NCBI GenBank assembly: GCA_964589725.1
Contig: CAZPUJ010000445.1
Coordinates: 1-13,742 of the forward strand
Length of the DNA: 13,742 bases
Source: CAYSHJ01 sp964589725
GTDB taxonomy: Bacteria > Planctomycetota > Planctomycetia > Planctomycetales > Planctomycetaceae
Direction of reading: 5' to 3'
Shown here: positions 6,551-13,369 of the stretch, piece after piece
Numbering within the stretch: position 1 is the stretch's first letter
Layout of the letters: each line of letters opens with the position of its first letter
Notes under the pieces: generated by a model
The model's input: the letters and a program-made list of their open reading frames with translations, nothing else
Database searches by the model: none
Told to the model about the DNA's origin: nothing
Position numbers and translations under genes: made by a program

Positions 6551-6620
6551 AGCCCAGGCCCTTGTGGCCTGAGTGATTCATTACAGAGGTGGAACCACCC
6601 AGGCCACAAGGGCCTCGGCT
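6551..6620. repeat. Long inverted repeat upstream of the secretin gene
   Basis: Arms 6551-6573 and 6598-6620 are 23 bases each with two mismatches. The inner core aggcccttgtggcct (6556-6570) pairs exactly with aggccacaagggcct (6601-6615). The loop is 24 bases. The right arm ends directly before the GGAGG at 6621-6625 that precedes the small ORF, so the stem could affect access to that site. Confidence 0.85.
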
Positions 6621-6633
6621 GGAGGTCTCTGTC

Positions 6634-6783
6634 ATGGTGCGTAGGTTGGTGAAATTGCGCAAAACAACCGTGACTTTTCCGATCAGCATTTCCTCACTGA
6701 CTAGCGAACTCTTGCCGATAACAACGAGATATCCGGTAGTACCAAAGAATAATAATACCAAGTCGGCAAGGAGGCCGTCTTGA
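6634..6783 (+). CDS. Possible 49-residue leader ORF overlapping the secretin start
   Basis: ATG 6634 is preceded by GGAGG (6621-6625) at 8 bases. The frame ends with TGA at 6781-6783, which overlaps the secretin TTG start as TTGA. The peptide begins MVRRLVKLRKTTVTF, is basic and resembles nothing I recognise. Good spacing and a stop/start overlap fit a translationally coupled leader, but a short frame like this can arise by chance, and the GGAGG borders a repeat element. Confidence 0.25.
   Translation: MVRRLVKLRKTTVTFPISISSLTSELLPITTRYPVVPKNNNTKSARRPS
6768..6774 (+). promoter_or_regulatory. Ribosome binding site deciding the secretin TTG start
   Basis: AAGGAGG lies five bases before TTG 6780. 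The next in-frame ATG (6837, Met20) falls at the end of the hydrophobic signal segment and would remove the signal peptide, so TTG is preferred. Confidence 0.8.
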
Positions 6784-9700
6784 ACCAGCGACGATTGCGA
6801 ATTCTGGGAGTCGGGCTCACCGTGGCCGCATGTGCCATGTGGGTGCTTGCCGCCGAGCAGCATACCGCCGATGTGAATCTGTTCGGCAAGAAGAAGACTT
6901 CGTCGACTCCGACAAGCATCCCGAACGAGCCGGACGGACTGCTCGCCGCGAATTCGTCGCCGCTGGCTCAATCAAATGCGCCGTCTGCGAAGTCACAGGC
7001 GTCCGAAAAGCCGGTCAAGCTGAACTACCTCAGCAAGACTTGGAACGACGTGCTGCAAGATGTCGCGAAGCAGAGTGGTCGGACGCTGGTCATCGACAAG
7101 GTTCCGCCGGGGCGCTTCTCGCGGAACGACTGGAACAGATATTCGCTGAACGAGACGCTCCGCATCCTGAATCGAGAACTCGAACCGAAAGGGTTTCGGC
7201 TACTCGATCGAGGCCAGTATTTGGACCTGACCAGTCTGCGAGACATGCGAAATGAATACCAACGTCCGGTCATGCCCCTGACGAACGACGAGCGAACTCC
7301 GACGCAGGAGGCCTCGTCACTCTCGGCGGCGTCGAACGGAGACGACGCCGACACGCCGCGCACCGCGCGAAGCAACAGCACTCCGCCAACCACCACCAAG
7401 AAGCCAACGCCTCCGCGGCGATTGCCGCCAGAGACAAAATCGGCGACTCGCGTGCCGCCGCGACGCGGCGATCAGGCGATCCTGTTGGCCAATCACAACG
7501 ATCTCTTCGAGGACGATGACAATGGCGATGAGGCTGGGTGGGATTTGGAATCGTTCGAATCCCAAGGGACGGAGGTCGAACTAAAGCGTCAGTCCGCGCG
7601 GCAATTGTCGCGAACACTATACGAAGCCTTTCTGCCGCATGCGGAATTGATTGAGGATGGTCCCGGCGGATTGCCTGGATTTCTGGTGTGGACCGAATCG
7701 CCTCCGGCCGCCGCGCGGGGCAGCATGAAGGACAAGTCTCGTGCTGCAAGCGAGGCAACAGCAAAGCGTCGGCCGCGATTCGCGATTGGCATCGACACCA
7801 AGGACAATCGCTTGCGGATCGACGGATCGCAAACGGAAGTTACCTCGGCCAAGCGGCTGATCTCGAAATTAGACGTCGTGACGAACAGAAGCGATCGCAG
7901 CGTGCGGCTGATCGCGTCGAACCGCGATGTACGCGACATTGCGAACGCTTTGCGGCCGGCGGTGAAGCAGTTGGCTCAGCGCGGAGAGGCTGAGAGTGGC
8001 GCGGCGTCAGGTGAAGAGGAAAAAAAACCACCGGCCAAGAGTACCACCAAGAAAAAGAAAGCGGCCAAACAACCGAACGCGACCAAGAAGTCGGACGAGA
8101 CCGCGATGCCCGATGACAATCAGGACAAGCCGGCCGCCCCCGACAGCGGCGATCAGATGCCGCCGTTCATCGGCGGGCTGAAAGGGGATGTCAACGTTGA
8201 GGCCTTGGAAGACATGGGCTTGTTCATTATCCGGGGCAACGAGGCCGACGTCGAAGCCGTGATGAACGTCATCCGGCAGATCGAGAAGCTCAGCGCCGGC
8301 ACCACGCCCGAGATTCACGTGCGTATGCTGGAGCATGTGGACAGCGAATCGCTTTCCGAACTCATCACGTCGGTTTACGAGCGGCTGACGAGATCGCGTG
8401 GCCGCCCCGGCGAACAAGTGACGCAAAAGGTCACCGTGATCGCAGTCGGCAAACCGAATGCTGTGATCATTCTGGCGTCGAAGACGGACATCGCGGCGGT
8501 CGAGGATTTGATCGACAAGCTCGACCAACCGGTTGATCCGGCCACTGAGTTCGAAGTCTTTCGGCTGCGGTACGCGATCGCCAGTCAAGTCGTGACGACG
8601 CTGGATAGCTTCTTCAGCGGACGCACCGGCGGCACCACGGCTCAGGCGCCGGCGCAAGGGCAATCGACGACAACCGCACGCTCCGGCCTGGGCGGACGCG
8701 TGAAGTCGATTTCCGATTCGCGGACGAACACTGTCATCGTGCAAGCACGGCCGCGCGATCTGGAAGAAGTCGCGCGACTGATCGGCGAGCTGGATCAAGT
8801 CGGCTCGAAATCCGCCAGTCAGATCAAGCTGATTCCACTGAAGAGCGCGCTCGCCGATGAAATGGCCGAGCTGTTGAATCTGGCGATTCAAAGCACGATC
8901 AGTCCGCCACAGCAAGTGCGGTCCACTCAAGGTGGGCAAGGAGCGTCCGGCGGTGCCGGCGGCGGTGGTCAAACGGGACAAATCGACCAGAAGCTGCGTG
9001 AGGCCAAGAGCGCGGTGCTGCAGTTCCTGGAAGGGGAGGACGGCGAGCAACTGGTTGAGTCAGGCATCTTGGCCGACATCCGCATCAACGCCGATCCGCG
9101 CACGAACAGTTTGGTCGTGACCGCGCCCGAAGAAAGTCTGGCGCTGATCGAGGCCCTCGTAAAGAGGTTCGACCAACCGTCGGCGATGGTCGCGGAGATC
9201 AAACACTTCACCCTGCAGAACGCCGACGCGTCGTCGGTCGTGACGATGTTGAATCAGCTCTTCAACGACCAGCAGCAAGCCGGCCAACGCGGCGGCGCTA
9301 ACCAGCAAAACCAACAACTCGGCATCCAACTGGCCGGAGCCGAAGACGCCAGCAGCCAACTCATTCCGCTGCGGTTTTCCACCGATGTGCGGACCAACAG
9401 CATCATCGCTGTCGGCGGGGCGGAGGCTCTGAGCGTCGTCGAGGCCATCATCTTGCGGCTGGATGCCAGCGACATGCGGCAGCGGAAAAGCACGGTCTAT
9501 CGCTTGAAGAACAGCCCGGCTCAAGAAGTCGCCAACGCCATCACGCTGTTTCTGCAAGGCCAAAGGGACTTGGCCAATCAAGGCAACCAAAACCTGATCA
9601 GCGATGTCGAACAACTCGAACGACAAGTGATCGTGGTCGCGGAACCGAACTCGAATAGCCTGCTGATCAGCGCCACGCCCCGCTACTTCGAAGACATCCA

Positions 9701-11120
9701 GGAAATGATTACTCGCATCGACGAGGCCAAGCCGGAAGTGGTCATCCAGGCCCTGTTGGTCGAGGTGACGCTGGATAACACGGATGAGTTCGGCATCGAG
9801 TTGGGCTTCCAAGACAAGTTGCTGTTCAATCGCGGCACCACGGCGGCCGCCGACATCACCACCGTCACAACCACGAATCAACCGACGACCGTCGGCGGCA
9901 CAACAACGACCTCGCAAGATATCATTTCACAAGCGCTCACACCGGGATTTCTTTTTAATACACCGACTCTGGGAAATAACGTCAATTCGAAGTATTTTGA
10001 TCCCAGCCCGGGCACAGTGGCCGGACAAGGCTTGAGCAACTTCGCGGTCGGTCGGACGAACGGAAACCTCGGATTCGGCGGTCTCGTTCTGTCGGCGGGG
10101 TCTGAGTCGGTCAACGTTTTGTTGCGCGCCTTGTCCGCCACACGCAAGATCGAAATCCTCAGCCGTCCGCAAATTCGCACACTTGATAACCAACGTGCTT
10201 TCATCAACGTCGGCCAAGAGGTGCCCTATGTGAGTGGAGCGTCCCCAAGTACCGGTATTTCGGGCGGTTTTGTTCCGACAATCAGCCGCGATCAGTCAGG
10301 AATCGTGTTGGCGGTCGAGCCACGAATTACGCCAGACGATCGCATTGTCATTCTGGTCCATGCCGAGCGGAGCAAATACGACCTCACACCTGGCGCAGGC
10401 GTGACCCTCGTCCAAGCTTCGGCGGGTGCCGGCGCAATTACATCACCTGTTAAGGACATTAGCGTCGCGGAGAGCACTGTGTCCGTCGCCAACGAGCAAA
10501 CGATTGTGATGGGCGGCTTAATCCAAAAGACGAACGATGAAATCACGCGGAAGGTGCCGTGGCTGGGTGACCTTCCGATCCTCGGTCACGCGTTTCGGTA
10601 CGACTCAAAGGTCTTCAGGCGAACGGAATTGTTGATCTTCCTGACGCCGCGAATTGTCAAAAACAACACTGTGTCGGAGATCATCAAGCAGATCGAAGCC
10701 GAACGCCTGCACTACACCGAAGCCGAGGCCGAGGCGATACATGGCCCGTTGTTCTGTGCTCCCGCGCCGCCCTCGGATGGCTCGACTCCGTCAGTGTACG
10801 CTCCCGGCGATTTCTGGACGCCGCCGGCAGGAGCCACCGGCAACGCGCCGCCGGCACCCGCCGAGTCGAACGTGGTCCCACAAGCTTGGCCGCAGGACTC
10901 ACATTCGCCGCAAGCACCACAGTTCCTGCCACCCCTGCCTCCGATGAATGACGCCTCCGGCGGAGTGAACGGGGCCAGCTATCAACAAACCGTCGACTTC
11001 AACGCTGCCTCGACACTGCACTCCACGCAACCAGTCGCCGGCTCAAGAAAATCGAAAGCCGAGAAGAAGCCAACCATCCTGAACACATTCCGACGAGACA
11101 AGACTGGCTACGAAAAGTAG
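6780..11120 (+). CDS. Giant secretin (GspD/PilQ superfamily) with expanded N-domains
   Basis: A 1446-residue outer-membrane secretin, about twice the usual 600-750 of GspD. The signal peptide is residues 1-25 (hydrophobic ILGVGLTVAACAMWVLA). An STN/N0-like domain is at about 80-152. N1-like modules follow at about 266-365, 373-504, 510-584, 590-674, 680-800, 805-896 and 905-983, most showing the pattern 'DxRTNxxxV...xxxEALxxRLD'. The secretin pore domain is about 985-1295: VVIQALLVEVTLDN (987-1000), SRPQIRTLDNQRAFINVGQE (1128-1147), VANEQTIVMGGL (1236-1247), VPWLGDLPILGHAFR (1259-1273) and TELLIFLTPRIV (1282-1293). Low-complexity inserts include a Lys/Pro-rich stretch (about 411-458) and Gly/Gln-rich loops (about 716-734 and 830-848). 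The C-terminal tail (1320-1446) is Pro-rich. It should form a multimeric channel for secreted proteins or pili. No other secretion-system gene is in the window, so its system cannot be named. Start codon TTG. Confidence 0.93.
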   Translation: MNQRRLRILGVGLTVAACAMWVLAAEQHTADVNLFGKKKTSSTPTSIPNEPDGLLAANSSPLAQSNAPSAKSQASEKPVKLNYLSKTWNDVLQDVAKQSGRTLVIDKVPPGRFSRNDWNRYSLNETLRILNRELEPKGFRLLDRGQYLDLTSLRDMRNEYQRPVMPLTNDERTPTQEASSLSAASNGDDADTPRTARSNSTPPTTTKKPTPPRRLPPETKSATRVPPRRGDQAILLANHNDLFEDDDNGDEAGWDLESFESQGTEVELKRQSARQLSRTLYEAFLPHAELIEDGPGGLPGFLVWTESPPAAARGSMKDKSRAASEATAKRRPRFAIGIDTKDNRLRIDGSQTEVTSAKRLISKLDVVTNRSDRSVRLIASNRDVRDIANALRPAVKQLAQRGEAESGAASGEEEKKPPAKSTTKKKKAAKQPNATKKSDETAMPDDNQDKPAAPDSGDQMPPFIGGLKGDVNVEALEDMGLFIIRGNEADVEAVMNVIRQIEKLSAGTTPEIHVRMLEHVDSESLSELITSVYERLTRSRGRPGEQVTQKVTVIAVGKPNAVIILASKTDIAAVEDLIDKLDQPVDPATEFEVFRLRYAIASQVVTTLDSFFSGRTGGTTAQAPAQGQSTTTARSGLGGRVKSISDSRTNTVIVQARPRDLEEVARLIGELDQVGSKSASQIKLIPLKSALADEMAELLNLAIQSTISPPQQVRSTQGGQGASGGAGGGGQTGQIDQKLREAKSAVLQFLEGEDGEQLVESGILADIRINADPRTNSLVVTAPEESLALIEALVKRFDQPSAMVAEIKHFTLQNADASSVVTMLNQLFNDQQQAGQRGGANQQNQQLGIQLAGAEDASSQLIPLRFSTDVRTNSIIAVGGAEALSVVEAIILRLDASDMRQRKSTVYRLKNSPAQEVANAITLFLQGQRDLANQGNQNLISDVEQLERQVIVVAEPNSNSLLISATPRYFEDIQEMITRIDEAKPEVVIQALLVEVTLDNTDEFGIELGFQDKLLFNRGTTAAADITTVTTTNQPTTVGGTTTTSQDIISQALTPGFLFNTPTLGNNVNSKYFDPSPGTVAGQGLSNFAVGRTNGNLGFGGLVLSAGSESVNVLLRALSATRKIEILSRPQIRTLDNQRAFINVGQEVPYVSGASPSTGISGGFVPTISRDQSGIVLAVEPRITPDDRIVILVHAERSKYDLTPGAGVTLVQASAGAGAITSPVKDISVAESTVSVANEQTIVMGGLIQKTNDEITRKVPWLGDLPILGHAFRYDSKVFRRTELLIFLTPRIVKNNTVSEIIKQIEAERLHYTEAEAEAIHGPLFCAPAPPSDGSTPSVYAPGDFWTPPAGATGNAPPAPAESNVVPQAWPQDSHSPQAPQFLPPLPPMNDASGGVNGASYQQTVDFNAASTLHSTQPVAGSRKSKAEKKPTILNTFRRDKTGYEK

Positions 11121-11143
11121 ACACCGTCGGCGGAAGCTACTGA

Positions 11144-11255
11144 ACCTACAGCGCAAGATCGCCAACGGACGTAGCTGAATTCGCCAGAATTCAGTGCTTT
11201 TCAACCGCCAATCACCTGAACTCTGGCGAGTTCGCTACGGTCAAGCACTGTAGGT
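11144..11255. repeat. Nested inverted repeats between secretin and lipoprotein genes
   Basis: An outer pair is acctacagcgc (11144-11154) with gcactgtaggt (11245-11255), with one G-T pair. An inner pair is cgtagctgaattcgccagaa ttcag (11170-11194) with its imperfect complement at 11216-11239, differing by one extra base and two changes. The whole could fold into a two-tier stem over most of the 159-base gap. No clear T-tract is present. It may attenuate transcription or protect the secretin message end; both are inferences. Confidence 0.75.
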
Positions 11256-11279
11256 CTGACACGCATCGGGGAACGATTC

Positions 11280-12059
11280 ATGAGCATCATTCGATGTCTT
11301 TTTGTCATGCTCATCCTGACTCTGTCCGGCTGCGCGACGACGAACTTGCTGTCACGCTTTTCTGGCCAACCGAGATTCTCTCGCGCGACCGCCAAGAATC
11401 CGGCGGTACGTTGTCTGTGCCTGTGGGAACCGGCCGAAGGGATCGGCGTCGACGGCAAACCGGCTCGCGGAGTCGTCGGACAGATTCTGTTCTTCACGCG
11501 GAACAGCGTCTCGTCGGTCGAAGTCGACGGCGACGTGCGGATCTTCGAATTCGATGACCAAGGCTCAACGGACGAGCAAGCTCAGCCACTTCATTTGTTC
11601 GACTTCTCGGCCGACGCTTGGAAGACCTATCTGACGTCAACTCAATTCGGACCAGCCTATCAACTGTTCGTGCCCTACTCGCGGAAAGGGCGTCATCAAG
11701 CTGACCTCGCTTTACGCCTGCGGCTCACTCCCGCCAATGGTCCCGCCGTGTTTTCGGACCTCGCCAGAGTCGCGCTGTCGGGCTACGAACGCTCCAAAGC
11801 CAAGGACGTCGCGGAAGCAGACGAAGTCGACGCTCACAACGCCGATGACAACGACAGCCATGACGGCGTGACTCCCAAGCAGGTCGAGCAGACACTGCTG
11901 AAAGTCCTCGCCGAACACCACGGCCAGCGCAACAACGAAACGGGCGGTGAGTTCAACGTGTCTGACGAACCGAACGAAGCTCTTGATCCTCCCGTGCGAG
12001 TTCGCCTCCTGCGAGCTTCACGGTCGATCGAAGAAGCTGAAGCCGGGAACGAGGACTAA
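11280..12059 (+). CDS. Conserved-looking lipoprotein downstream of the secretin
   Basis: A 259-residue lipoprotein: a short basic start, a hydrophobic core, and lipobox LSGC with Cys18, followed by ATT, so probably not a retained inner-membrane signal. Residues 46-93 (CLWEPAEGIGVDGKPARG..GQILFFTR...VDGDVRIFEFDD) and 104-133 (LHLFDF..WKTYLTSTQFGPAYQLFVPY) look like one beta-rich globular domain; I recall similar uncharacterised planctomycete proteins. The C-terminus (about 172-259) is acidic and probably disordered (DEVDAHNADDNDSHDG). No catalytic motif is visible. Position behind the secretin suggests a partner such as a pilotin- or channel-associated lipoprotein, but that is inference. ATG 11280 has GGGGA seven bases upstream, a weak site. 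Confidence 0.8.
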   Translation: MSIIRCLFVMLILTLSGCATTNLLSRFSGQPRFSRATAKNPAVRCLCLWEPAEGIGVDGKPARGVVGQILFFTRNSVSSVEVDGDVRIFEFDDQGSTDEQAQPLHLFDFSADAWKTYLTSTQFGPAYQLFVPYSRKGRHQADLALRLRLTPANGPAVFSDLARVALSGYERSKAKDVAEADEVDAHNADDNDSHDGVTPKQVEQTLLKVLAEHHGQRNNETGGEFNVSDEPNEALDPPVRVRLLRASRSIEEAEAGNED

Positions 12060-12073
12060 GCCAGCCACGTTCT

Positions 12074-12087
12074 CTGGTTGCAACCAG
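12074..12087. repeat. Small palindrome after the lipoprotein stop
   Basis: ctggttg and caaccag are adjacent, giving a 14-base perfect palindrome 14 bases past the stop. It could be a protein-binding site or half of a weak hairpin. Confidence 0.4.
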
Positions 12088-12158
12088 CCGTTGAAAGACT
12101 AGCATAATCCATCGCCGATGAATCAGGTCGGTGCCAACTATTCCTCAATCAAGCGACC

Positions 12159-12179
12159 CCACTGAACTTGCCTCAGTGG
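12159..12179. repeat. Stem-loop between lipoprotein and BON genes
   Basis: ccactga (12159-12165) pairs with tcagtgg (12173-12179) around a 7-base loop and is followed by ttta. It is a possible weak terminator, with too short a T-run to be sure. Confidence 0.4.
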
Positions 12180-12183
12180 TTTA

Positions 12184-12242
12184 CGGGATTCTGCACTACT
12201 GAGCCCTTTTTTTCGCGTGACGACGAGTAGTGCAAAATCCCG
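12184..12242. repeat. Inverted repeat with 17-base arms and T-rich loop
   Basis: cgggattctgcactact (12184-12200) pairs with agtagtgcaaaatcccg (12226-12242), with a single G-T pair. The 25-base loop holds seven consecutive T (12207-12213). It resembles the palindromes in the other gaps in design but not in sequence. Confidence 0.8.
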
Positions 12243-12246
12243 CGAG

Positions 12247-12267
12247 CCACCGGGGCAAGCCCGGTGG
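12247..12267. repeat. GC-rich hairpin upstream of the BON gene
   Basis: ccaccggg (12247-12254) and cccggtgg (12260-12267) form a perfect 8-bp stem with loop gcaag. It begins four bases after the previous inverted repeat. It lies 59 bases before the BON start codon and could sit in its leader RNA. Confidence 0.7.
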
Positions 12268-12325
12268 GGTTCACGTGTCTGAGGACTATTGGGCTCCGCT
12301 GAATCATCAACTTGAGGACCGAACC

Positions 12326-13075
12326 ATGCGACAATCCACCAAACCGGCCGTTGCCCTGTTCGTGACGGCGATCGTCTGCGGCTTGTTCGCACAGTCAGCA
12401 GCGGCGCAGTTCAGCAGCAGTTCACGAACTGGCAGCACATCGGGCAACGCTCTCACCAGCACGAGCAGCATGGGAAGCACGGGCATTTCAAGCGGTTTCG
12501 GTACCAATTCCAGTGGGTTGGGCGGTGCCGGAAACCGTGCGTTCGGAAATAGCGCGGCGAACCGCACGGCTGGAAATGGACAAAGCGCGTTGGGGCAGTC
12601 GTTGTTCAATCAAGGCACGACTCAAAACGGTTTCATTGGCGGCCAGAATTCACAGCAGCAGTTTATCGGCGGCAACCAGCGCACCGGCCAGCAAAACAAT
12701 CGGCAGCAAACCAATCAATTTAGGAACCAGTCGCGTCAAAACCGCTCGAATCAAGATGACATGAATGACCCGAACGGGAATCAAAGCCGATCGAACACAA
12801 ATCAACGCCGCGCCGTGCGACCGCAACAAAGAGTCGCCTTCGAGATTCCGCAACGTACCGAAACCGAGATTCGCACGACCTTGCAAACGCAGTTCACCGC
12901 CTTGTCGCAACATCCGACGTTGAGCGGAGTGGATTGCACAATGGACTCTGACGGCGTGGTGATACTCAGCGGCACGGTCGATTCCGCTTCGGCGAGACTG
13001 CTGGCCGCCAACGTCGTGCGACTCGAACCGGGTGTGCGGCGAGTCAGGAATGAGCTGACGGTGGCAGGCAAATGA
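12326..13075 (+). CDS. Secreted BON-domain protein with Q/N/G/S-rich linker
   Basis: A 249-residue exported protein. The signal peptide is residues 1-27 (VALFVTAIVCGLFAQSAAA, cleavage probably before Gln28). Residues 28-170 are low complexity: Ser/Thr/Gly-rich to about 60, then Asn/Gln/Gly-rich with two FIGG motifs (103-106 and 113-116). The C-terminus (about 177-247) is a BON domain: RTETEIRTTLQTQF, then GVVILSGTVDSASARLLA (210-227) and EPGVRRVRNELTV (234-246). In known proteins BON domains bind membranes or other envelope components (OsmY, secretin-associated proteins). The start is ATG 12326, with GAGG at 12314-12317 eight bases upstream, placing the signal peptide at the N-terminus; the upstream ATG 12230 adds a non-signal extension through the hairpins. 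Same strand as secretin and lipoprotein. Confidence 0.88.
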   Translation: MRQSTKPAVALFVTAIVCGLFAQSAAAQFSSSSRTGSTSGNALTSTSSMGSTGISSGFGTNSSGLGGAGNRAFGNSAANRTAGNGQSALGQSLFNQGTTQNGFIGGQNSQQQFIGGNQRTGQQNNRQQTNQFRNQSRQNRSNQDDMNDPNGNQSRSNTNQRRAVRPQQRVAFEIPQRTETEIRTTLQTQFTALSQHPTLSGVDCTMDSDGVVILSGTVDSASARLLAANVVRLEPGVRRVRNELTVAGK

Positions 13076-13080
13076 ACATT

Positions 13081-13134
13081 TCGGATTGGGGACTGCGGAT
13101 TGGATGGTTGTGAAATCCGCAATCCCAGATCCGA
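13081..13134. repeat. GGATT/AATCC hairpin repeat after the BON gene
   Basis: Inner stem gcggatt (13095-13101) with aatccgc (13114-13120); outer tcggattggg (13081-13090) with the complement cccagatccga (13124-13134), with one bulged base. It uses the same words as the repeat at 1717-1797, giving two copies of one family in the window. It lies five bases after the BON stop and could serve as a 3' stabilising stem. Confidence 0.7.
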
Positions 13135-13149
13135 GGTCCGCAATGACCG

Positions 13150-13290
13150 TCACACGTCGCTGAGATAACTCGCGACCGTGTCGATCACGGACTCATTCGT
13201 GTCGAGCTTGTGATCCAGGCGAGTCATCTCGAACAACTTGTGGCCCGAGTCGCCGAGGTTGCTGACTTTCAGATTGCCTCCTCGCTGACG
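13150..13290 (-). pseudogene. Truncated STAS-domain (anti-sigma antagonist-like) remnant
   Basis: The minus-strand frame ending with TGA at 13150-13152 reads GGNLKVSNLGDSGHKLFEM then TRLDHKL and ends VASYLSDV. This resembles the last strand and helix of STAS domains (pattern GG.L.L.NL...V...LE.T.LD..F), as in SpoIIAA-type anti-anti-sigma factors. The first half of the domain, with the phosphorylated-serine loop, is missing: upstream the frame enters a repeat-like stretch (13277-13305) and then the divergent hydrolase start. The frame stays open to ATG 13371, but that ATG is only the complement of the hydrolase start region. I therefore call a gene remnant; the exact left boundary of homology is uncertain. 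Confidence 0.5.
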
Positions 13291-13305
13291 CTTCGGGTAT
13301 GCGTG
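13277..13305. repeat. Probable dispersed repeat at the STAS remnant boundary
   Basis: The stretch cctcctcgctgacgcttcgg and following bases encodes HAYPKRQRGG on the minus strand, a peptide I recall from many spurious planctomycete ORFs. There is only one copy in the window, so the repeat status rests on memory. Confidence 0.3.
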
Positions 13306-13369
13306 TCGGTTCAGATTCGTTGCACGCCGCAAATCGTTCAATCGTTTGCAGCACGGAGAGGACACGACC

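Larger units (their letters stand above)
6468..6779. other. Intergenic region before the secretin gene
   Basis: 312 bases holding two hairpin elements (6505-6518 and 6551-6620) in the first half. The second half is AT-richer and contains a possible 49-codon leader ORF (6634-6783) and the secretin ribosome binding site. A secretin promoter probably lies at about 6640-6760, but I could not pick a convincing -35/-10 pair. Confidence 0.5.

Noticed and set aside
8007..9050. Minus-strand 347-residue frame inside the secretin, and the 285-residue frame at 9060-9917
   Set aside because: Antisense shadows of a well-supported coding region, with no domain or ribosome site.
12230..12325. Upstream ATG extension of the BON protein
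   Set aside because: It would bury the signal peptide 32 residues in and translate through hairpins; ATG 12326 has GAGG at good spacing.
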